Under the pieces are notes generated by a model. The model was not told where the DNA came from, made no database searches, and saw only the letters and a program-made list of their open reading frames with translations. A program made the translations under genes and the position numbers. From Altererythrobacter sp. (GTDB lineage: Bacteria; Pseudomonadota; Alphaproteobacteria; Sphingomonadales; Sphingomonadaceae), in contig JAGXGU010000136.1 in assembly GCA_024636575.1 (NCBI GenBank), forward strand, positions 1 through 6,898: a DNA stretch of 6,898 nucleotides. Reading direction: 5' to 3'. Below are positions 1 through 6,322 of this stretch, one piece after another; position 1 is the first letter of the stretch; each line of letters begins with the position of its first letter.

Positions 1-603
1 GTGCTGTATCAGCGCCCGGGCGAGGACCGGGACGCCATTGCAGGCCGGCTGTGCCACGAGTTGGGGGCAAGCCTGGTCCACGCCTATGCCGATCCGTGGG
101 TCATCGAAGGGCAAGGCAGCGCCGGGATTGAAATTGCCGCGCAATTGGGCCGCCAGCCCGGCACCATTGTGGCCTGCTGCGGCGGCGGGGGATTGTCCGC
201 CGGCCTCGCCCTTGCTTGCCCCGATAGCAAAATCATCCCAGTCGAACCCGAAGGGTGGGATGATGTCGCGCGCAGCCTTGCAGCGGGGGAAATCCAGCCC
301 GTGGGCCCGAACCCCCCGCCCACCGCATGCGATGCGTTGCAAACCCCGGTGACGGCGCCGGTTAATTTCGCGGTGCTGCACGGGCGGGCGGAGCCGGGCA
401 TTGCCGTATCCGAATTTGAAATTCGGCAGGCACAGCGATTTGCCTTTGCCAAGCTCAAACTGGTGCTGGAACCAGGCGGCGCGGCGGCGCTGGCGGCCTG
501 CCTTGCCGGGAAAGTGAAGCTTGATGCCGATACCGTGATCATGCTGACCGGCGGGAATGTGGATGCGGGCTCGTTCGCCAGAGTGATTGCCAGCACCGAT
601 TAA
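1..603 (+). CDS. Threonine/serine dehydratase, PLP-dependent fold type II (5'-truncated, C-terminal part)
   Basis: This is the C-terminal 200 residues of a cytosolic PLP enzyme that would deaminate threonine or serine to a 2-oxo acid and ammonia. What is seen: a region typical of the family just before the second half of the fold (DPWVIEGQGSAGIEI, about residues 31-45 of the fragment), the glycine-rich PLP-phosphate loop GGGGLSAG at 61-68, EPGGAAALAA at 157-166 and the terminal TGGNVD at 183-188. The frame is open at base 1. The first codon GTG is most likely an internal valine, because the family usually has about 115-125 further residues upstream, including the PLP-binding lysine. The protein ends soon after the TGGNVD motif, so it has no ACT-type regulatory domain and resembles catabolic or single-domain dehydratases rather than long biosynthetic IlvA. 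Substrate choice within the family (threonine, serine, hydroxyaspartate or another) cannot be decided. The stop is TAA at 601-603. Confidence 0.88.
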   Translation: MLYQRPGEDRDAIAGRLCHELGASLVHAYADPWVIEGQGSAGIEIAAQLGRQPGTIVACCGGGGLSAGLALACPDSKIIPVEPEGWDDVARSLAAGEIQPVGPNPPPTACDALQTPVTAPVNFAVLHGRAEPGIAVSEFEIRQAQRFAFAKLKLVLEPGGAAALAACLAGKVKLDADTVIMLTGGNVDAGSFARVIASTD

Positions 604-610
604 GTTGCAA

Positions 611-639
611 TTGACAATTAAACGGGTCCGCGCCAGTTT
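611..639 (+). promoter_or_regulatory. Possible promoter upstream of the MAPEG pair
   Basis: A consensus -35 hexamer TTGACA lies at 611-616, in the 60-bp gap after the dehydratase. At 17-bp spacing the -10 position (634-639, CAGTTT) matches the consensus poorly, so only the -35 half is convincing. The hexamer is embedded in a small interrupted palindrome, AATTG-A-CAATT (609-619). The MAPEG genes could instead be read through from the dehydratase. Confidence 0.3.
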
Positions 640-650
640 CGCCAAAACGA

Positions 651-656
651 GAGGGG
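651..656 (+). promoter_or_regulatory. Ribosome binding site of first MAPEG gene
   Basis: GAGGGG lies 7 nt before the ATG at 664. It is a good Shine-Dalgarno match and supports that start. Confidence 0.65.
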
Positions 657-663
657 AATATCA

Positions 664-1113
664 ATGCAGGCTCAAATGCTCGCTCCAGCCGCAGTGCTGG
701 TGCTCTGGTCGCTGGTGATGCTGTACTGGATGGCCGCCACACGCGGACCAGCGATGAAGAATATGGAAGGCGGCATCGGCGCTGCCAAAGCGGGCGGGCG
801 CGGCCAGGATCTCGAAGGACGCATTCCAGACAAGATCAATTGGAAGGCGCATAATTATTCGCACCTGATGGAGCAGCCGACGATTTTCTACCCGGCGGTG
901 ATCATCCTCGCGCTGATGGGTGCCAGCGGCGTCGATATCCTGCTTGCGTGGATCTATGTCGGATTGCGGATCGTGCATTCGGTCTGGCAGGCGACGGTAA
1001 ACAAGGTGCCGGTGCGCTTCCTGATCTTCCTTCTTTCCACCATTGCGCTGACGATACTCGCCATTCGCGCAGTCATTGCCACCCTGTTGGCCAATCCGGG
1101 AGTTCTCGTATGA
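664..1113 (+). CDS. MAPEG family membrane protein (copy 1)
   Basis: This 149-residue integral inner-membrane protein belongs to the MAPEG family (membrane-associated proteins in eicosanoid and glutathione metabolism). Four hydrophobic segments are visible, at about 6-25, 72-87, 90-110 and 117-142. The family-type loop and helix signature is seen as NWKAHNYSHLMEQPTIFYP (59-77) followed by AWIYVGLRIVHS (95-106), where the arginine and histidine are characteristic. Known MAPEG proteins are trimeric four-helix membrane proteins, some with glutathione transferase or peroxidase activity; many bacterial members have no assigned substrate, and none can be given here. The ATG at 664 has a Shine-Dalgarno sequence. 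The last codons overlap the next gene as ATGA (1110-1113), so the two are translationally coupled. It is a paralogue of its neighbour. Confidence 0.88.
   Translation: MQAQMLAPAAVLVLWSLVMLYWMAATRGPAMKNMEGGIGAAKAGGRGQDLEGRIPDKINWKAHNYSHLMEQPTIFYPAVIILALMGASGVDILLAWIYVGLRIVHSVWQATVNKVPVRFLIFLLSTIALTILAIRAVIATLLANPGVLV
1098..1102 (+). promoter_or_regulatory. Ribosome binding site of second MAPEG gene
   Basis: GGGAG lies 7 nt before the ATG at 1110, inside the end of the upstream gene. Together with the ATGA overlap it sets the start at 1110 rather than at an in-frame codon further upstream (948). Confidence 0.6.
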
Positions 1114-1541
1114 TCGGGGCCGCTATTCTCCAGCCCGTTGTGGTTTTGATGATCTGGACGATGGTAATGTGGGTGTGGATGTACGCCACCCGCATTCCCG
1201 CCATGCAGGCCAACCCCGCCATCGACACCGCCAACCTCAAGGGCACCACAGGCGCGGCGCTACGCGCACAATTGCCTGATAAGGTCAGTTGGAAAGCGGA
1301 CAATTACAACCATTTGCACGAAGCGCCCACGGTGTTTTACGCGGCGGCATTGGTGCTGGCGATCATTGGCCAGGGTGACGGTATGAACGCCCTGCTGGCG
1401 TGGATCTATACCGGCCTCAGGATCATGCATTCGCTGGTGCAGGTGACTGCGAACCGGGTGTTGGTGCGATTTATGCTGTTCGCCCTGTCCAGCCTGGTGC
1501 TGATGGCGCTGATCCTGCACGCTGCCATTGCCGTATTCTGA
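1110..1541 (+). CDS. MAPEG family membrane protein (copy 2)
   Basis: This second MAPEG-family protein has 143 residues and four predicted membrane helices (about 5-25, 72-88, 92-112 and 117-142). It shares with copy 1 the colinear pattern LPDKxxWKAxNYxHLxExPTxFY (55-77), then LLAWIYxGLRIxHSxxQxTxNxVxVRF (95-121) and the same length and topology, so the pair arose by tandem duplication. The reading frame extends upstream to 948, but the ATG at 1110 is preferred: it overlaps the previous stop (ATGA), has GGGAG at 7 nt, and gives a length matching the paralogue. Coupled translation suggests the two are made in similar amounts and may form a hetero-oligomer; that is inference. The substrate is unknown. 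A hairpin follows directly after the stop. Confidence 0.87.
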   Translation: MIGAAILQPVVVLMIWTMVMWVWMYATRIPAMQANPAIDTANLKGTTGAALRAQLPDKVSWKADNYNHLHEAPTVFYAAALVLAIIGQGDGMNALLAWIYTGLRIMHSLVQVTANRVLVRFMLFALSSLVLMALILHAAIAVF

Positions 1542-1547
1542 CGCTTG

Positions 1548-1583
1548 CCCCTTCGGGATGGCAATTGCGCCATCCCGAAGGGG
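1548..1583. terminator. Perfect hairpin between convergent genes, probable bidirectional terminator
   Basis: A 15-bp perfect stem (CCCCTTCGGGATGGC at 1548-1562, complement at 1569-1583) with a 6-nt loop lies 6 bp after the second MAPEG stop and 16 bp beyond the end of trxB on the other strand. Neither side has a T-run, so it is not a textbook intrinsic terminator. It could work with Rho or mainly protect the 3' ends of both transcripts. Confidence 0.6.
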
Positions 1584-1599
1584 TCAAGGCTGACGCGCG

Positions 1600-2577
1600 T
1601 TACTCGGCAGCTTCGCGCGCCTCTTTCTTGGCAAATTCCATCGTCGCGAGAAATTTTTCCGCGTCCAGTGCAGCCATGCAGCCGGTTCCCGCCGCAGTAA
1701 CCGCCTGTCGGTAGGTGTGATCCATCACATCGCCGCAAGCGAACACGCCGGGCAGTTCGGTTTTCGGTGTGCCCGGCTCGACAATCAGATAACCGCTATC
1801 ATCCATCGGCAATTTGCCCTTGAACAGTTCGGTTGCCGGCGCGTGCCCGATGGCTACGAAAGCGCCATCCACTTCCAATTGGCTGATTTCGCCCGTCACA
1901 GTATCCTGCAATTCCACTGCCTTCAGCCCGCCATCCAGTGGGTCCCCCAGAAAGCGCGTAACGGCCTTGTTCCACATCGGGGTGATTTTCTCGTTGCCGA
2001 ACAAACGGTCCTGAAGGATCTTCTCGGAACGCAGTTCATCGCGCCGGTGGATCAATGTCACATCGTCGGAATGGTTGGTCAGATACAGCGCTTCTTCGAC
2101 CGCAGTATTGCCGCCGCCGATGACCGCAACCTTTTTGCCGCGATAGAAGAACCCGTCACAGGTGGCACAGGCAGACACGCCCTTGCCGCCCAGTTCCTGT
2201 TCCCCCGGTACACCCAGCCACTTGGCCTGCGCCCCGGTCGAGATCACCAGCGTATCTCCGATGTAGATATCGCCGCTATCGCCGATTGCCTTGTAAGGCG
2301 GGCCATTCGCCAAATCGACTTCAACGATGGTGTCCCACATCATCCGCGTGCCGACATGTTCGGCCTGGGCCTGCATTTCCTGCATCAGCCAGGGGCCCTG
2401 CACCACATCGCGGAAGCCGGGGTAGTTTTCGACATCGGTGGTGATGGTCAGCTGGCCCCCGGGCTGGAGCCCCTGCACCACGATCGGTTCCAGCGCCGCC
2501 CGGGCACCGTAAATCGCCGCCGAGAGTCCGGCGGGACCGGAACCGATGATCAGCATGCGGGTGTGATGTGTTGCCAT
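1600..2577 (-). CDS. trxB: Thioredoxin reductase (NADPH)
   Basis: This is a low-molecular-weight thioredoxin-disulfide reductase of 325 residues, a cytosolic homodimeric flavoprotein that passes electrons from NADPH through FAD and a redox cysteine pair to thioredoxin. What is seen: the N-terminal FAD-binding IGSGPAGLSAA (11-21), the redox centre CATC (137-140), the NADPH Rossmann motif GGGNTAVEEA (154-163), HRRDELR (177-183), which is the NADPH 2'-phosphate-binding signature, and the C-terminal FAD motif GVFACGDV (277-284). Every key residue is present and the length is normal. The ATG at 2577 is chosen over an in-frame TTG at 2589 because GGACGG sits just upstream of it and the FAD motif then falls at the usual distance from the N-terminus. 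It lies 75 bp downstream of the phosphatase on the same strand and converges with the MAPEG pair. It may have its own promoter, since the enzyme is a housekeeping function, but no clear promoter could be identified. Confidence 0.95.
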   Translation of the reverse strand: MATHHTRMLIIGSGPAGLSAAIYGARAALEPIVVQGLQPGGQLTITTDVENYPGFRDVVQGPWLMQEMQAQAEHVGTRMMWDTIVEVDLANGPPYKAIGDSGDIYIGDTLVISTGAQAKWLGVPGEQELGGKGVSACATCDGFFYRGKKVAVIGGGNTAVEEALYLTNHSDDVTLIHRRDELRSEKILQDRLFGNEKITPMWNKAVTRFLGDPLDGGLKAVELQDTVTGEISQLEVDGAFVAIGHAPATELFKGKLPMDDSGYLIVEPGTPKTELPGVFACGDVMDHTYRQAVTAAGTGCMAALDAEKFLATMEFAKKEAREAAE

Positions 2578-2604
2578 TATTCCGTCCAATTTCCCAAAGG
2601 TCAG

Positions 2605-2630
2605 GCAGCATCGCCAAACGGCGGTGCTGC
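2605..2630 (-). terminator. Hairpin between phosphatase and trxB (possible terminator or leader structure)
   Basis: An 11-bp stem with one mismatch and a 4-nt loop (arms 2605-2615 and 2620-2630) lies 22 bp after the phosphatase stop and 27 bp before the trxB start. On the minus strand it is followed only by a weak CCTTT, not a T-run. It could end phosphatase transcripts, partly attenuate read-through into trxB, or be part of the trxB leader. Confidence 0.4.
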
Positions 2631-2652
2631 GTTACAATGAATTCCTATCTGC

Positions 2653-3444
2653 TTATGCTTCGATCAAATGCAAGCGCAAGGCATCGCGCCGCGCCGCATC
2701 AACTCCAAGCACATCAGCCAGGAAAACGTCGAGTGAGCCATGCTGCCTCTCCACAGCTTTACGCATGGCAACCAGATATCGGGCATCGACACCCATCAGA
2801 ATACGGATCGTCGAATCTTCGATCGGCCCCCATTTTTCGCGGATTGCCTGCGCGCCGGCGGCCACCCGTGCGTCCAGATCGCCCGCCGTGTTGGTGAGCA
2901 GGAAATCCTCCATCGCATCGTCTGGATGCACGCCCAAGGCGTGATGCAGCAATGCGACCGCCATCCCGGTGCGGTCCTTGCCCGCCAGGCAATGGACCAG
3001 GCTGGCCCCCTGCCCTTCGGCCAAAGCCGCGAAATATTGCCGCATTACGGCGATCAGCGGCATGCGGAACGGAAGTTTTGCGTAAAGCGCTTCCATCTTG
3101 GCGTGCGCAGCAGCTTCATCCAATGCGCCCTCGGCCGCTTCAACATGCGGGGCCAGCGCAGCAGTTTCACCGTCGTAAAACACTATCTCGCCGTCGAAAT
3201 TCCCGGGCCGGCGGCAGGGATAATTTAACCGTTCGCTATTGCCGCGCATATCGATAACATGCCTGAGGCCGAGCGCAGCAATTGCCTGCAAATCACTGTC
3301 ATCGGCGGCGCAATGCTGGCCGGACCGGAACAGCAGGCCGCGTTTTATCCGGCCCATGCCTGCCTGGTATCCGCCATAATCACGAAAGTTATGGACACCG
3401 GACAGTTCAAGGACGCGCGGCGGGGTGTCAGTTAAAATGGACAT
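2653..3444 (-). CDS. Tyrosine-protein phosphatase, MptpB-like (Y_phosphatase3-type)
   Basis: This 263-residue member of the cysteine-based protein phosphatase superfamily removes phosphate through a cysteinyl intermediate. The P-loop HCLAGKDRTG (151-160) contains the nucleophile Cys152, Arg158 and the lysine typical of the bacterial MptpB-like group. The N-terminal LSGVHNFRDYGGY (14-26) is the other hallmark of that group. Members act on phosphotyrosine, sometimes phosphoserine/threonine or phosphoinositides; the substrate here is unknown. No signal peptide or membrane segment is visible, so it is probably cytosolic. The ATG at 3444 is chosen over a GTG at 3483, because the family N-terminus begins close to it, although neither has a strong Shine-Dalgarno. 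The oxygenase-partner flavoprotein ends 66 bp upstream on the same strand, so co-transcription is possible. The stop is TAA at 2655-2653. Confidence 0.88.
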   Translation of the reverse strand: MSILTDTPPRVLELSGVHNFRDYGGYQAGMGRIKRGLLFRSGQHCAADDSDLQAIAALGLRHVIDMRGNSERLNYPCRRPGNFDGEIVFYDGETAALAPHVEAAEGALDEAAAHAKMEALYAKLPFRMPLIAVMRQYFAALAEGQGASLVHCLAGKDRTGMAVALLHHALGVHPDDAMEDFLLTNTAGDLDARVAAGAQAIREKWGPIEDSTIRILMGVDARYLVAMRKAVERQHGSLDVFLADVLGVDAARRDALRLHLIEA

Positions 3445-3510
3445 GGCCAATCGCTTGCCAGCACCCTGCTTGCGGCACAACACTCATTTACGATTCTGGC
3501 CCGGCTTGAA

Positions 3511-5112
3511 CTATCCGAACCGTCCGAACTTCCCTCTGTCCGCGATGACTTCGCGTGCGCAATTGTGGCCCGGCGCGCCGGTTACTCCGCCGCCCGGATG
3601 GGTGCCTGCACCGCACATATAGAGGCCTTTGACCGGGCCGCGATAGGCCCCGTTGCCGAGCACTGGGCGCGCAGACCAAAGCTGGTCCAGGCTCATATGC
3701 CCGTGCATGATATCGCCGCCAACCAGACCGAACTTGTCGTACAATCCCTTGGGGCTGAGTAACTGGCGGCCCAGGATCGAGGAGCGGAACCCGGGGGCGT
3801 GCGCCTCTACAGTGTCGATGATCGTATCGGCGGCAGCACCTTCTTCATCATCCCAGTTTCTACCGTCAGGCAATTCGGGCGCGAATTGCTGGCAGAACAG
3901 GCTGGCGACATGCTGACCCGGCGGGGCGAGGCTGTCGTCAACCGTACTGGGGATCAGCATCTCCACAATCGGCGCCTTTGACCAGCCATCGCGTTTCGCA
4001 TCGAGGAAGGCCCGGTCCATATAGTCGAGTGTGGGTGCCAGGATGATACCCGACCGGTGATGTTCTCCCGGTTCCGGCAGGCACGTGAATTTCGGCAATT
4101 CGCTCAGCGCGACATTCATGCGAAAGGTGCCGCCGCCCGCCTTGAAGCCGCGCATCCGCAGGCGGAAGTCCTGTGGCTGATGGCTGGCATCCAGCATTTT
4201 GCCGTAGAGCAGCTTCGGCCCGACATTGGCTATGACGCGCTTTGCCGCGATCTCTTCGCCGCTTTCCAACCTCACACCTGCAACTGTGCCGCCGTCCACC
4301 AGCACTTGATCTACCGGGCTTTCGAGGCTGATTTCGACCCCCGCCTCGCGGCAAACCTTGGCCATGATCTGGGTAATCGTGCCCATGCCGCCGATCGAGT
4401 GACCCCACGCACCCTTCTTGCCGTTGACCTCCCCGAATACGTGGTGGAGCAGCACATAGGCACTGCCCGGGGTGTCCGGACTGGCATAATTGCCAACCAC
4501 GGCATCAAACCCGAAGGCAGCCTTGACTGCATCGCTTTCGAACCAGGAATCAAGGAAACTGCGAGCGGACTTGGTAAACAGGTCGAGTACATTACGCTTC
4601 GCTTCCAGGCTAAGCCGCGACAGTCCCCAGCCCTGCGCTGCGCCGGTGATCAACGTGCGCAATCCTTCACCGACATTGGGCGGACTCTTCAGCGCCAGAT
4701 CGCGCAATACTTCGGCCACACCCTCCAGCGCATCGTAATATGCGGGCAGCACCTCGGCATCATGAACGGAGAATTTCCGGAATTCTGCCTGCGTGCGTTC
4801 CAATCCGCCGCCAAGTTTGAGATACCCGCCATCTTCCTGCGGCAGGAAGTTGGAAATTGGCCGTTCAATCACGCGGTATCCGTGATCATGCAGCCGCATA
4901 TCGGCGATGACTTTCGGCTGGAGCAGGCTGACGGTGTAGCTGGCGACCGAATTGCGGAAACCGGGATGGAATTCCTCCGTCACCGCTGCGCCGCCCACCA
5001 CATCGCGCCGCTCGACAATTCGCACCTTCAGCCCGGCACGGGCGAGATAGAAAGCACAGACGAGGCCGTTATGGCCTGCGCCGATGATCACGGCGTCATA
5101 TTTACTGGTCAT
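3511..5112 (-). CDS. FAD-dependent oxidoreductase, PYROXD2 / phytoene-desaturase-like
   Basis: This 533-residue flavoprotein belongs to the NAD(P)/FAD-dependent amine-oxidase/phytoene-desaturase superfamily. What is seen: the dinucleotide-binding VIIGAGHNGLVCA (8-20), Glu34 at the end of the second strand (expected to bind the FAD ribose), VVGGAAVTEE (38-47) and the C-terminal FAD segment CGAGTHPGGGVTG (about 500-512), which is characteristic of the PYROXD2-like branch rather than of true carotenoid CrtI enzymes. Family members catalyse FAD-linked oxidations or desaturations; this branch has little characterised chemistry, so no substrate is given. There is no signal peptide. Two ATGs are possible: 5124 has no ribosome binding site, whereas 5112 has GGAG 6 nt upstream and overlaps the oxygenase stop as ATGA, so 5112 is used. 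The tight coupling implies a shared pathway with the oxygenase. It has no iron-sulfur domain, so it does not look like the oxygenase's electron-transfer reductase. Confidence 0.85.
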   Translation of the reverse strand: MTSKYDAVIIGAGHNGLVCAFYLARAGLKVRIVERRDVVGGAAVTEEFHPGFRNSVASYTVSLLQPKVIADMRLHDHGYRVIERPISNFLPQEDGGYLKLGGGLERTQAEFRKFSVHDAEVLPAYYDALEGVAEVLRDLALKSPPNVGEGLRTLITGAAQGWGLSRLSLEAKRNVLDLFTKSARSFLDSWFESDAVKAAFGFDAVVGNYASPDTPGSAYVLLHHVFGEVNGKKGAWGHSIGGMGTITQIMAKVCREAGVEISLESPVDQVLVDGGTVAGVRLESGEEIAAKRVIANVGPKLLYGKMLDASHQPQDFRLRMRGFKAGGGTFRMNVALSELPKFTCLPEPGEHHRSGIILAPTLDYMDRAFLDAKRDGWSKAPIVEMLIPSTVDDSLAPPGQHVASLFCQQFAPELPDGRNWDDEEGAAADTIIDTVEAHAPGFRSSILGRQLLSPKGLYDKFGLVGGDIMHGHMSLDQLWSARPVLGNGAYRGPVKGLYMCGAGTHPGGGVTGAPGHNCAREVIADRGKFGRFG

Positions 5113-6290
5113 GCGCGGCTCCATCCGGTTGGGGGTTGTAGTTCAAGGCGCGCCTCGGGAATTATTCCGCGCATTCGCCGGCAGAAATGTTTCAGGCAAA
5201 CTTCCTTATCGGACAGCGGACCTATGCTGAAGCTGGCTGATTCCATGCCTTGTTGGACCCGGGTGATCAGCACGGTGTCCTCTGCATTGACCTGCCGGTT
5301 GATCCGCCAGTTGAGGTAGCGTGCGGCGCGCATTTCCCTACTCCATTGGTAGCCGGGGGCATCGGGCAGGACATAGCTGATTTCGCGGATCAGGCAGCTG
5401 TCCGGCCCGGTGGGCAGCCACTGCATGAAATCCACCTGATCGGGATAGATATCGAACGCGACATTGGGCCAAAGCTTGAAATAGAGCCATTTGCGCTGCG
5501 CAGCTTCGGGCAAATGCGGCACGGGTGGGAGTATCCGCTGATACATCCGTTCGGACCAATTGGCCGATGGGCGATCCACCATATCACCCCACATCCGGTC
5601 GACATGGGTTTCCGCATCGACGCCGTAACTCTTGCCGAACAGACGGGTAAGGCCGGGGTGCGCGACATTTATGTGCAGCCCATCGGAATAATTGTCGCCC
5701 ACATTCTTCCAGTTCACCGCGCGCGGACGCATGGTCACGCGGCCAAGAGCGGTCAGTTCCCCGAAGCGATACGGTGCAACCATCGCCTCGTACGGTGCCA
5801 TCATGTCGGAAACCGACGGTCCGCCATCATCCTCCAGCCGCACAAAAACGAAGCCGCGCCAGATCTCGATTTCAACAGGCGCAAGACCGGCCTTGCCCTT
5901 GTCCAGCGCGGGATAGCTGGCGCCATCGGGCACGCCCGTCAGCCCACCTTCAAGCTCGTAAGTCCACGCATGATAGGGGCACACGAATTTCCTGGCGCAG
6001 CCGCTCGGCCCATCGACCAGGCGTGATCCGCGGTGGCGGCAAACATTGGTGAATGCGCGCAGTCGGCCATCGCCCCCCCGCGTCACAATCACGCTTTCGC
6101 CGATATAATCCAGCGTATGCCAGTCACCCTGCTTTGGCAGGTCGCTTTCGTGGCAAACCACCTGCCAGCTCGGCCGGAATATACGCGACTTTTCAAGTGC
6201 ATGGAACTCGGCATCGCGGTAAGTCCATGCGGGCAGGCTCCAACCATCGAGCGGGTCCGTACTGTCCTTTGGGTGTAACTGCGTTGCCAT
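5109..6290 (-). CDS. Rieske non-heme iron oxygenase, alpha subunit (aromatic ring-hydroxylating dioxygenase family)
   Basis: This 393-residue cytosolic oxygenase uses O2 and electrons from a separate reductase to hydroxylate or demethylate an organic substrate. The N-terminal Rieske [2Fe-2S] domain has CRH (C84, H86) and CPYH (C104, H107). The catalytic domain has NWKNVGDNYSDGLHINVAH (193-211): D203 is the expected bridge to the neighbouring Rieske centre, and H206 and H211 are iron ligands. EDTVLITRVQQG (337-348) supplies the third ligand, D338, followed by the usual LSDKE and a conserved-position histidine (H368). All catalytic residues are present and the length is normal for a stand-alone alpha subunit. 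The ATG at 6290 has AAGGA at 7 nt; start codons further upstream would run into the divergent regulator. The stop overlaps the flavoprotein start. No beta subunit, ferredoxin or reductase gene is in the window. Substrate unknown: aromatic compounds and quaternary amines are both handled by this family. Confidence 0.92.
   Translation of the reverse strand: MATQLHPKDSTDPLDGWSLPAWTYRDAEFHALEKSRIFRPSWQVVCHESDLPKQGDWHTLDYIGESVIVTRGGDGRLRAFTNVCRHRGSRLVDGPSGCARKFVCPYHAWTYELEGGLTGVPDGASYPALDKGKAGLAPVEIEIWRGFVFVRLEDDGGPSVSDMMAPYEAMVAPYRFGELTALGRVTMRPRAVNWKNVGDNYSDGLHINVAHPGLTRLFGKSYGVDAETHVDRMWGDMVDRPSANWSERMYQRILPPVPHLPEAAQRKWLYFKLWPNVAFDIYPDQVDFMQWLPTGPDSCLIREISYVLPDAPGYQWSREMRAARYLNWRINRQVNAEDTVLITRVQQGMESASFSIGPLSDKEVCLKHFCRRMRGIIPEARLELQPPTGWSRA
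5115..5121 (-). promoter_or_regulatory. Ribosome binding site deciding the flavoprotein start
   Basis: GGAG (5122-5119 on the minus strand) precedes the ATG at 5112 by 6 nt, inside the end of the oxygenase gene. The alternative ATG at 5124 has no such sequence before it. Confidence 0.5.
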
Positions 6291-6312
6291 GATCGAATCC
6301 TTGCTATACGAT
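6284..6312 (+). promoter_or_regulatory. Candidate promoter of the TetR-type regulator
   Basis: TTGCCA (6284-6289, five of six consensus positions) is separated by 17 bp from TACGAT (6307-6312, four of six). The -35 lies over the first codons of the oxygenase and the -10 lies inside the operator. Transcription would begin about 10 nt before the ATG, leaving almost no leader. An alternative -10, TATAAC at 6315-6320, lacks a good -35. Confidence 0.45.
6298..6302 (-). promoter_or_regulatory. Ribosome binding site of the oxygenase gene
   Basis: AAGGA on the minus strand, 7 nt before the ATG at 6290. Its upstream edge touches the palindromic operator. Confidence 0.7.
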
Positions 6313-6322
6313 CGTATAACAA
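6301..6322. promoter_or_regulatory. Palindromic operator in the divergent regulator/oxygenase gap
   Basis: TATACGATCGTATA at 6305-6318 is a perfect 14-bp palindrome. Symmetry continues outward to 6301-6322, with TTG on the left matched by CAA on the right and only one mismatched pair (6304/6319), giving 22 bp in all. It fills over half of the 39-bp space between the divergent start codons. Such size and position are typical of TetR-family operators, so it is very probably the binding site of the adjacent regulator. It would block both promoters at once. Confidence 0.75.

Noticed and set aside
948..1109. N-terminal extension of the second MAPEG protein
   Set aside because: The extension overlaps copy 1 out of frame and has no MAPEG-like sequence; the ATG at 1110 with its ATGA overlap and ribosome binding site explains the start.
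1717..2640. A 307-codon plus-strand open frame opposite trxB
   Set aside because: It is antisense to a fully motif-supported thioredoxin reductase and shows no domain of its own.
2640..2680. Possible trxB promoter on the minus strand (TTGATC followed by an AT-richer stretch)
   Set aside because: No -10 hexamer falls at a 16-18 bp spacing, so it is not reported as a feature.
3445..3510. 66-bp gap between the flavoprotein and phosphatase genes
   Set aside because: No hairpin, promoter or small gene could be supported in it.
3811..3835. Partial match to the operator half-site (ATCGTATC) inside the flavoprotein gene
   Set aside because: It is not palindromic and is a short chance match within coding sequence.
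4057..5319. A 420-codon open frame on the plus strand opposite the flavoprotein and oxygenase genes
   Set aside because: It lies antisense to two genes with clear motifs, its translation has no recognisable domain and is rich in His, Arg and Gln as expected from a GC-biased shadow frame, and it has no convincing start signal.
5250..6026. A 258-codon plus-strand open frame opposite the oxygenase
   Set aside because: It is antisense to the Rieske gene, has no recognisable motif and is compositionally a shadow.
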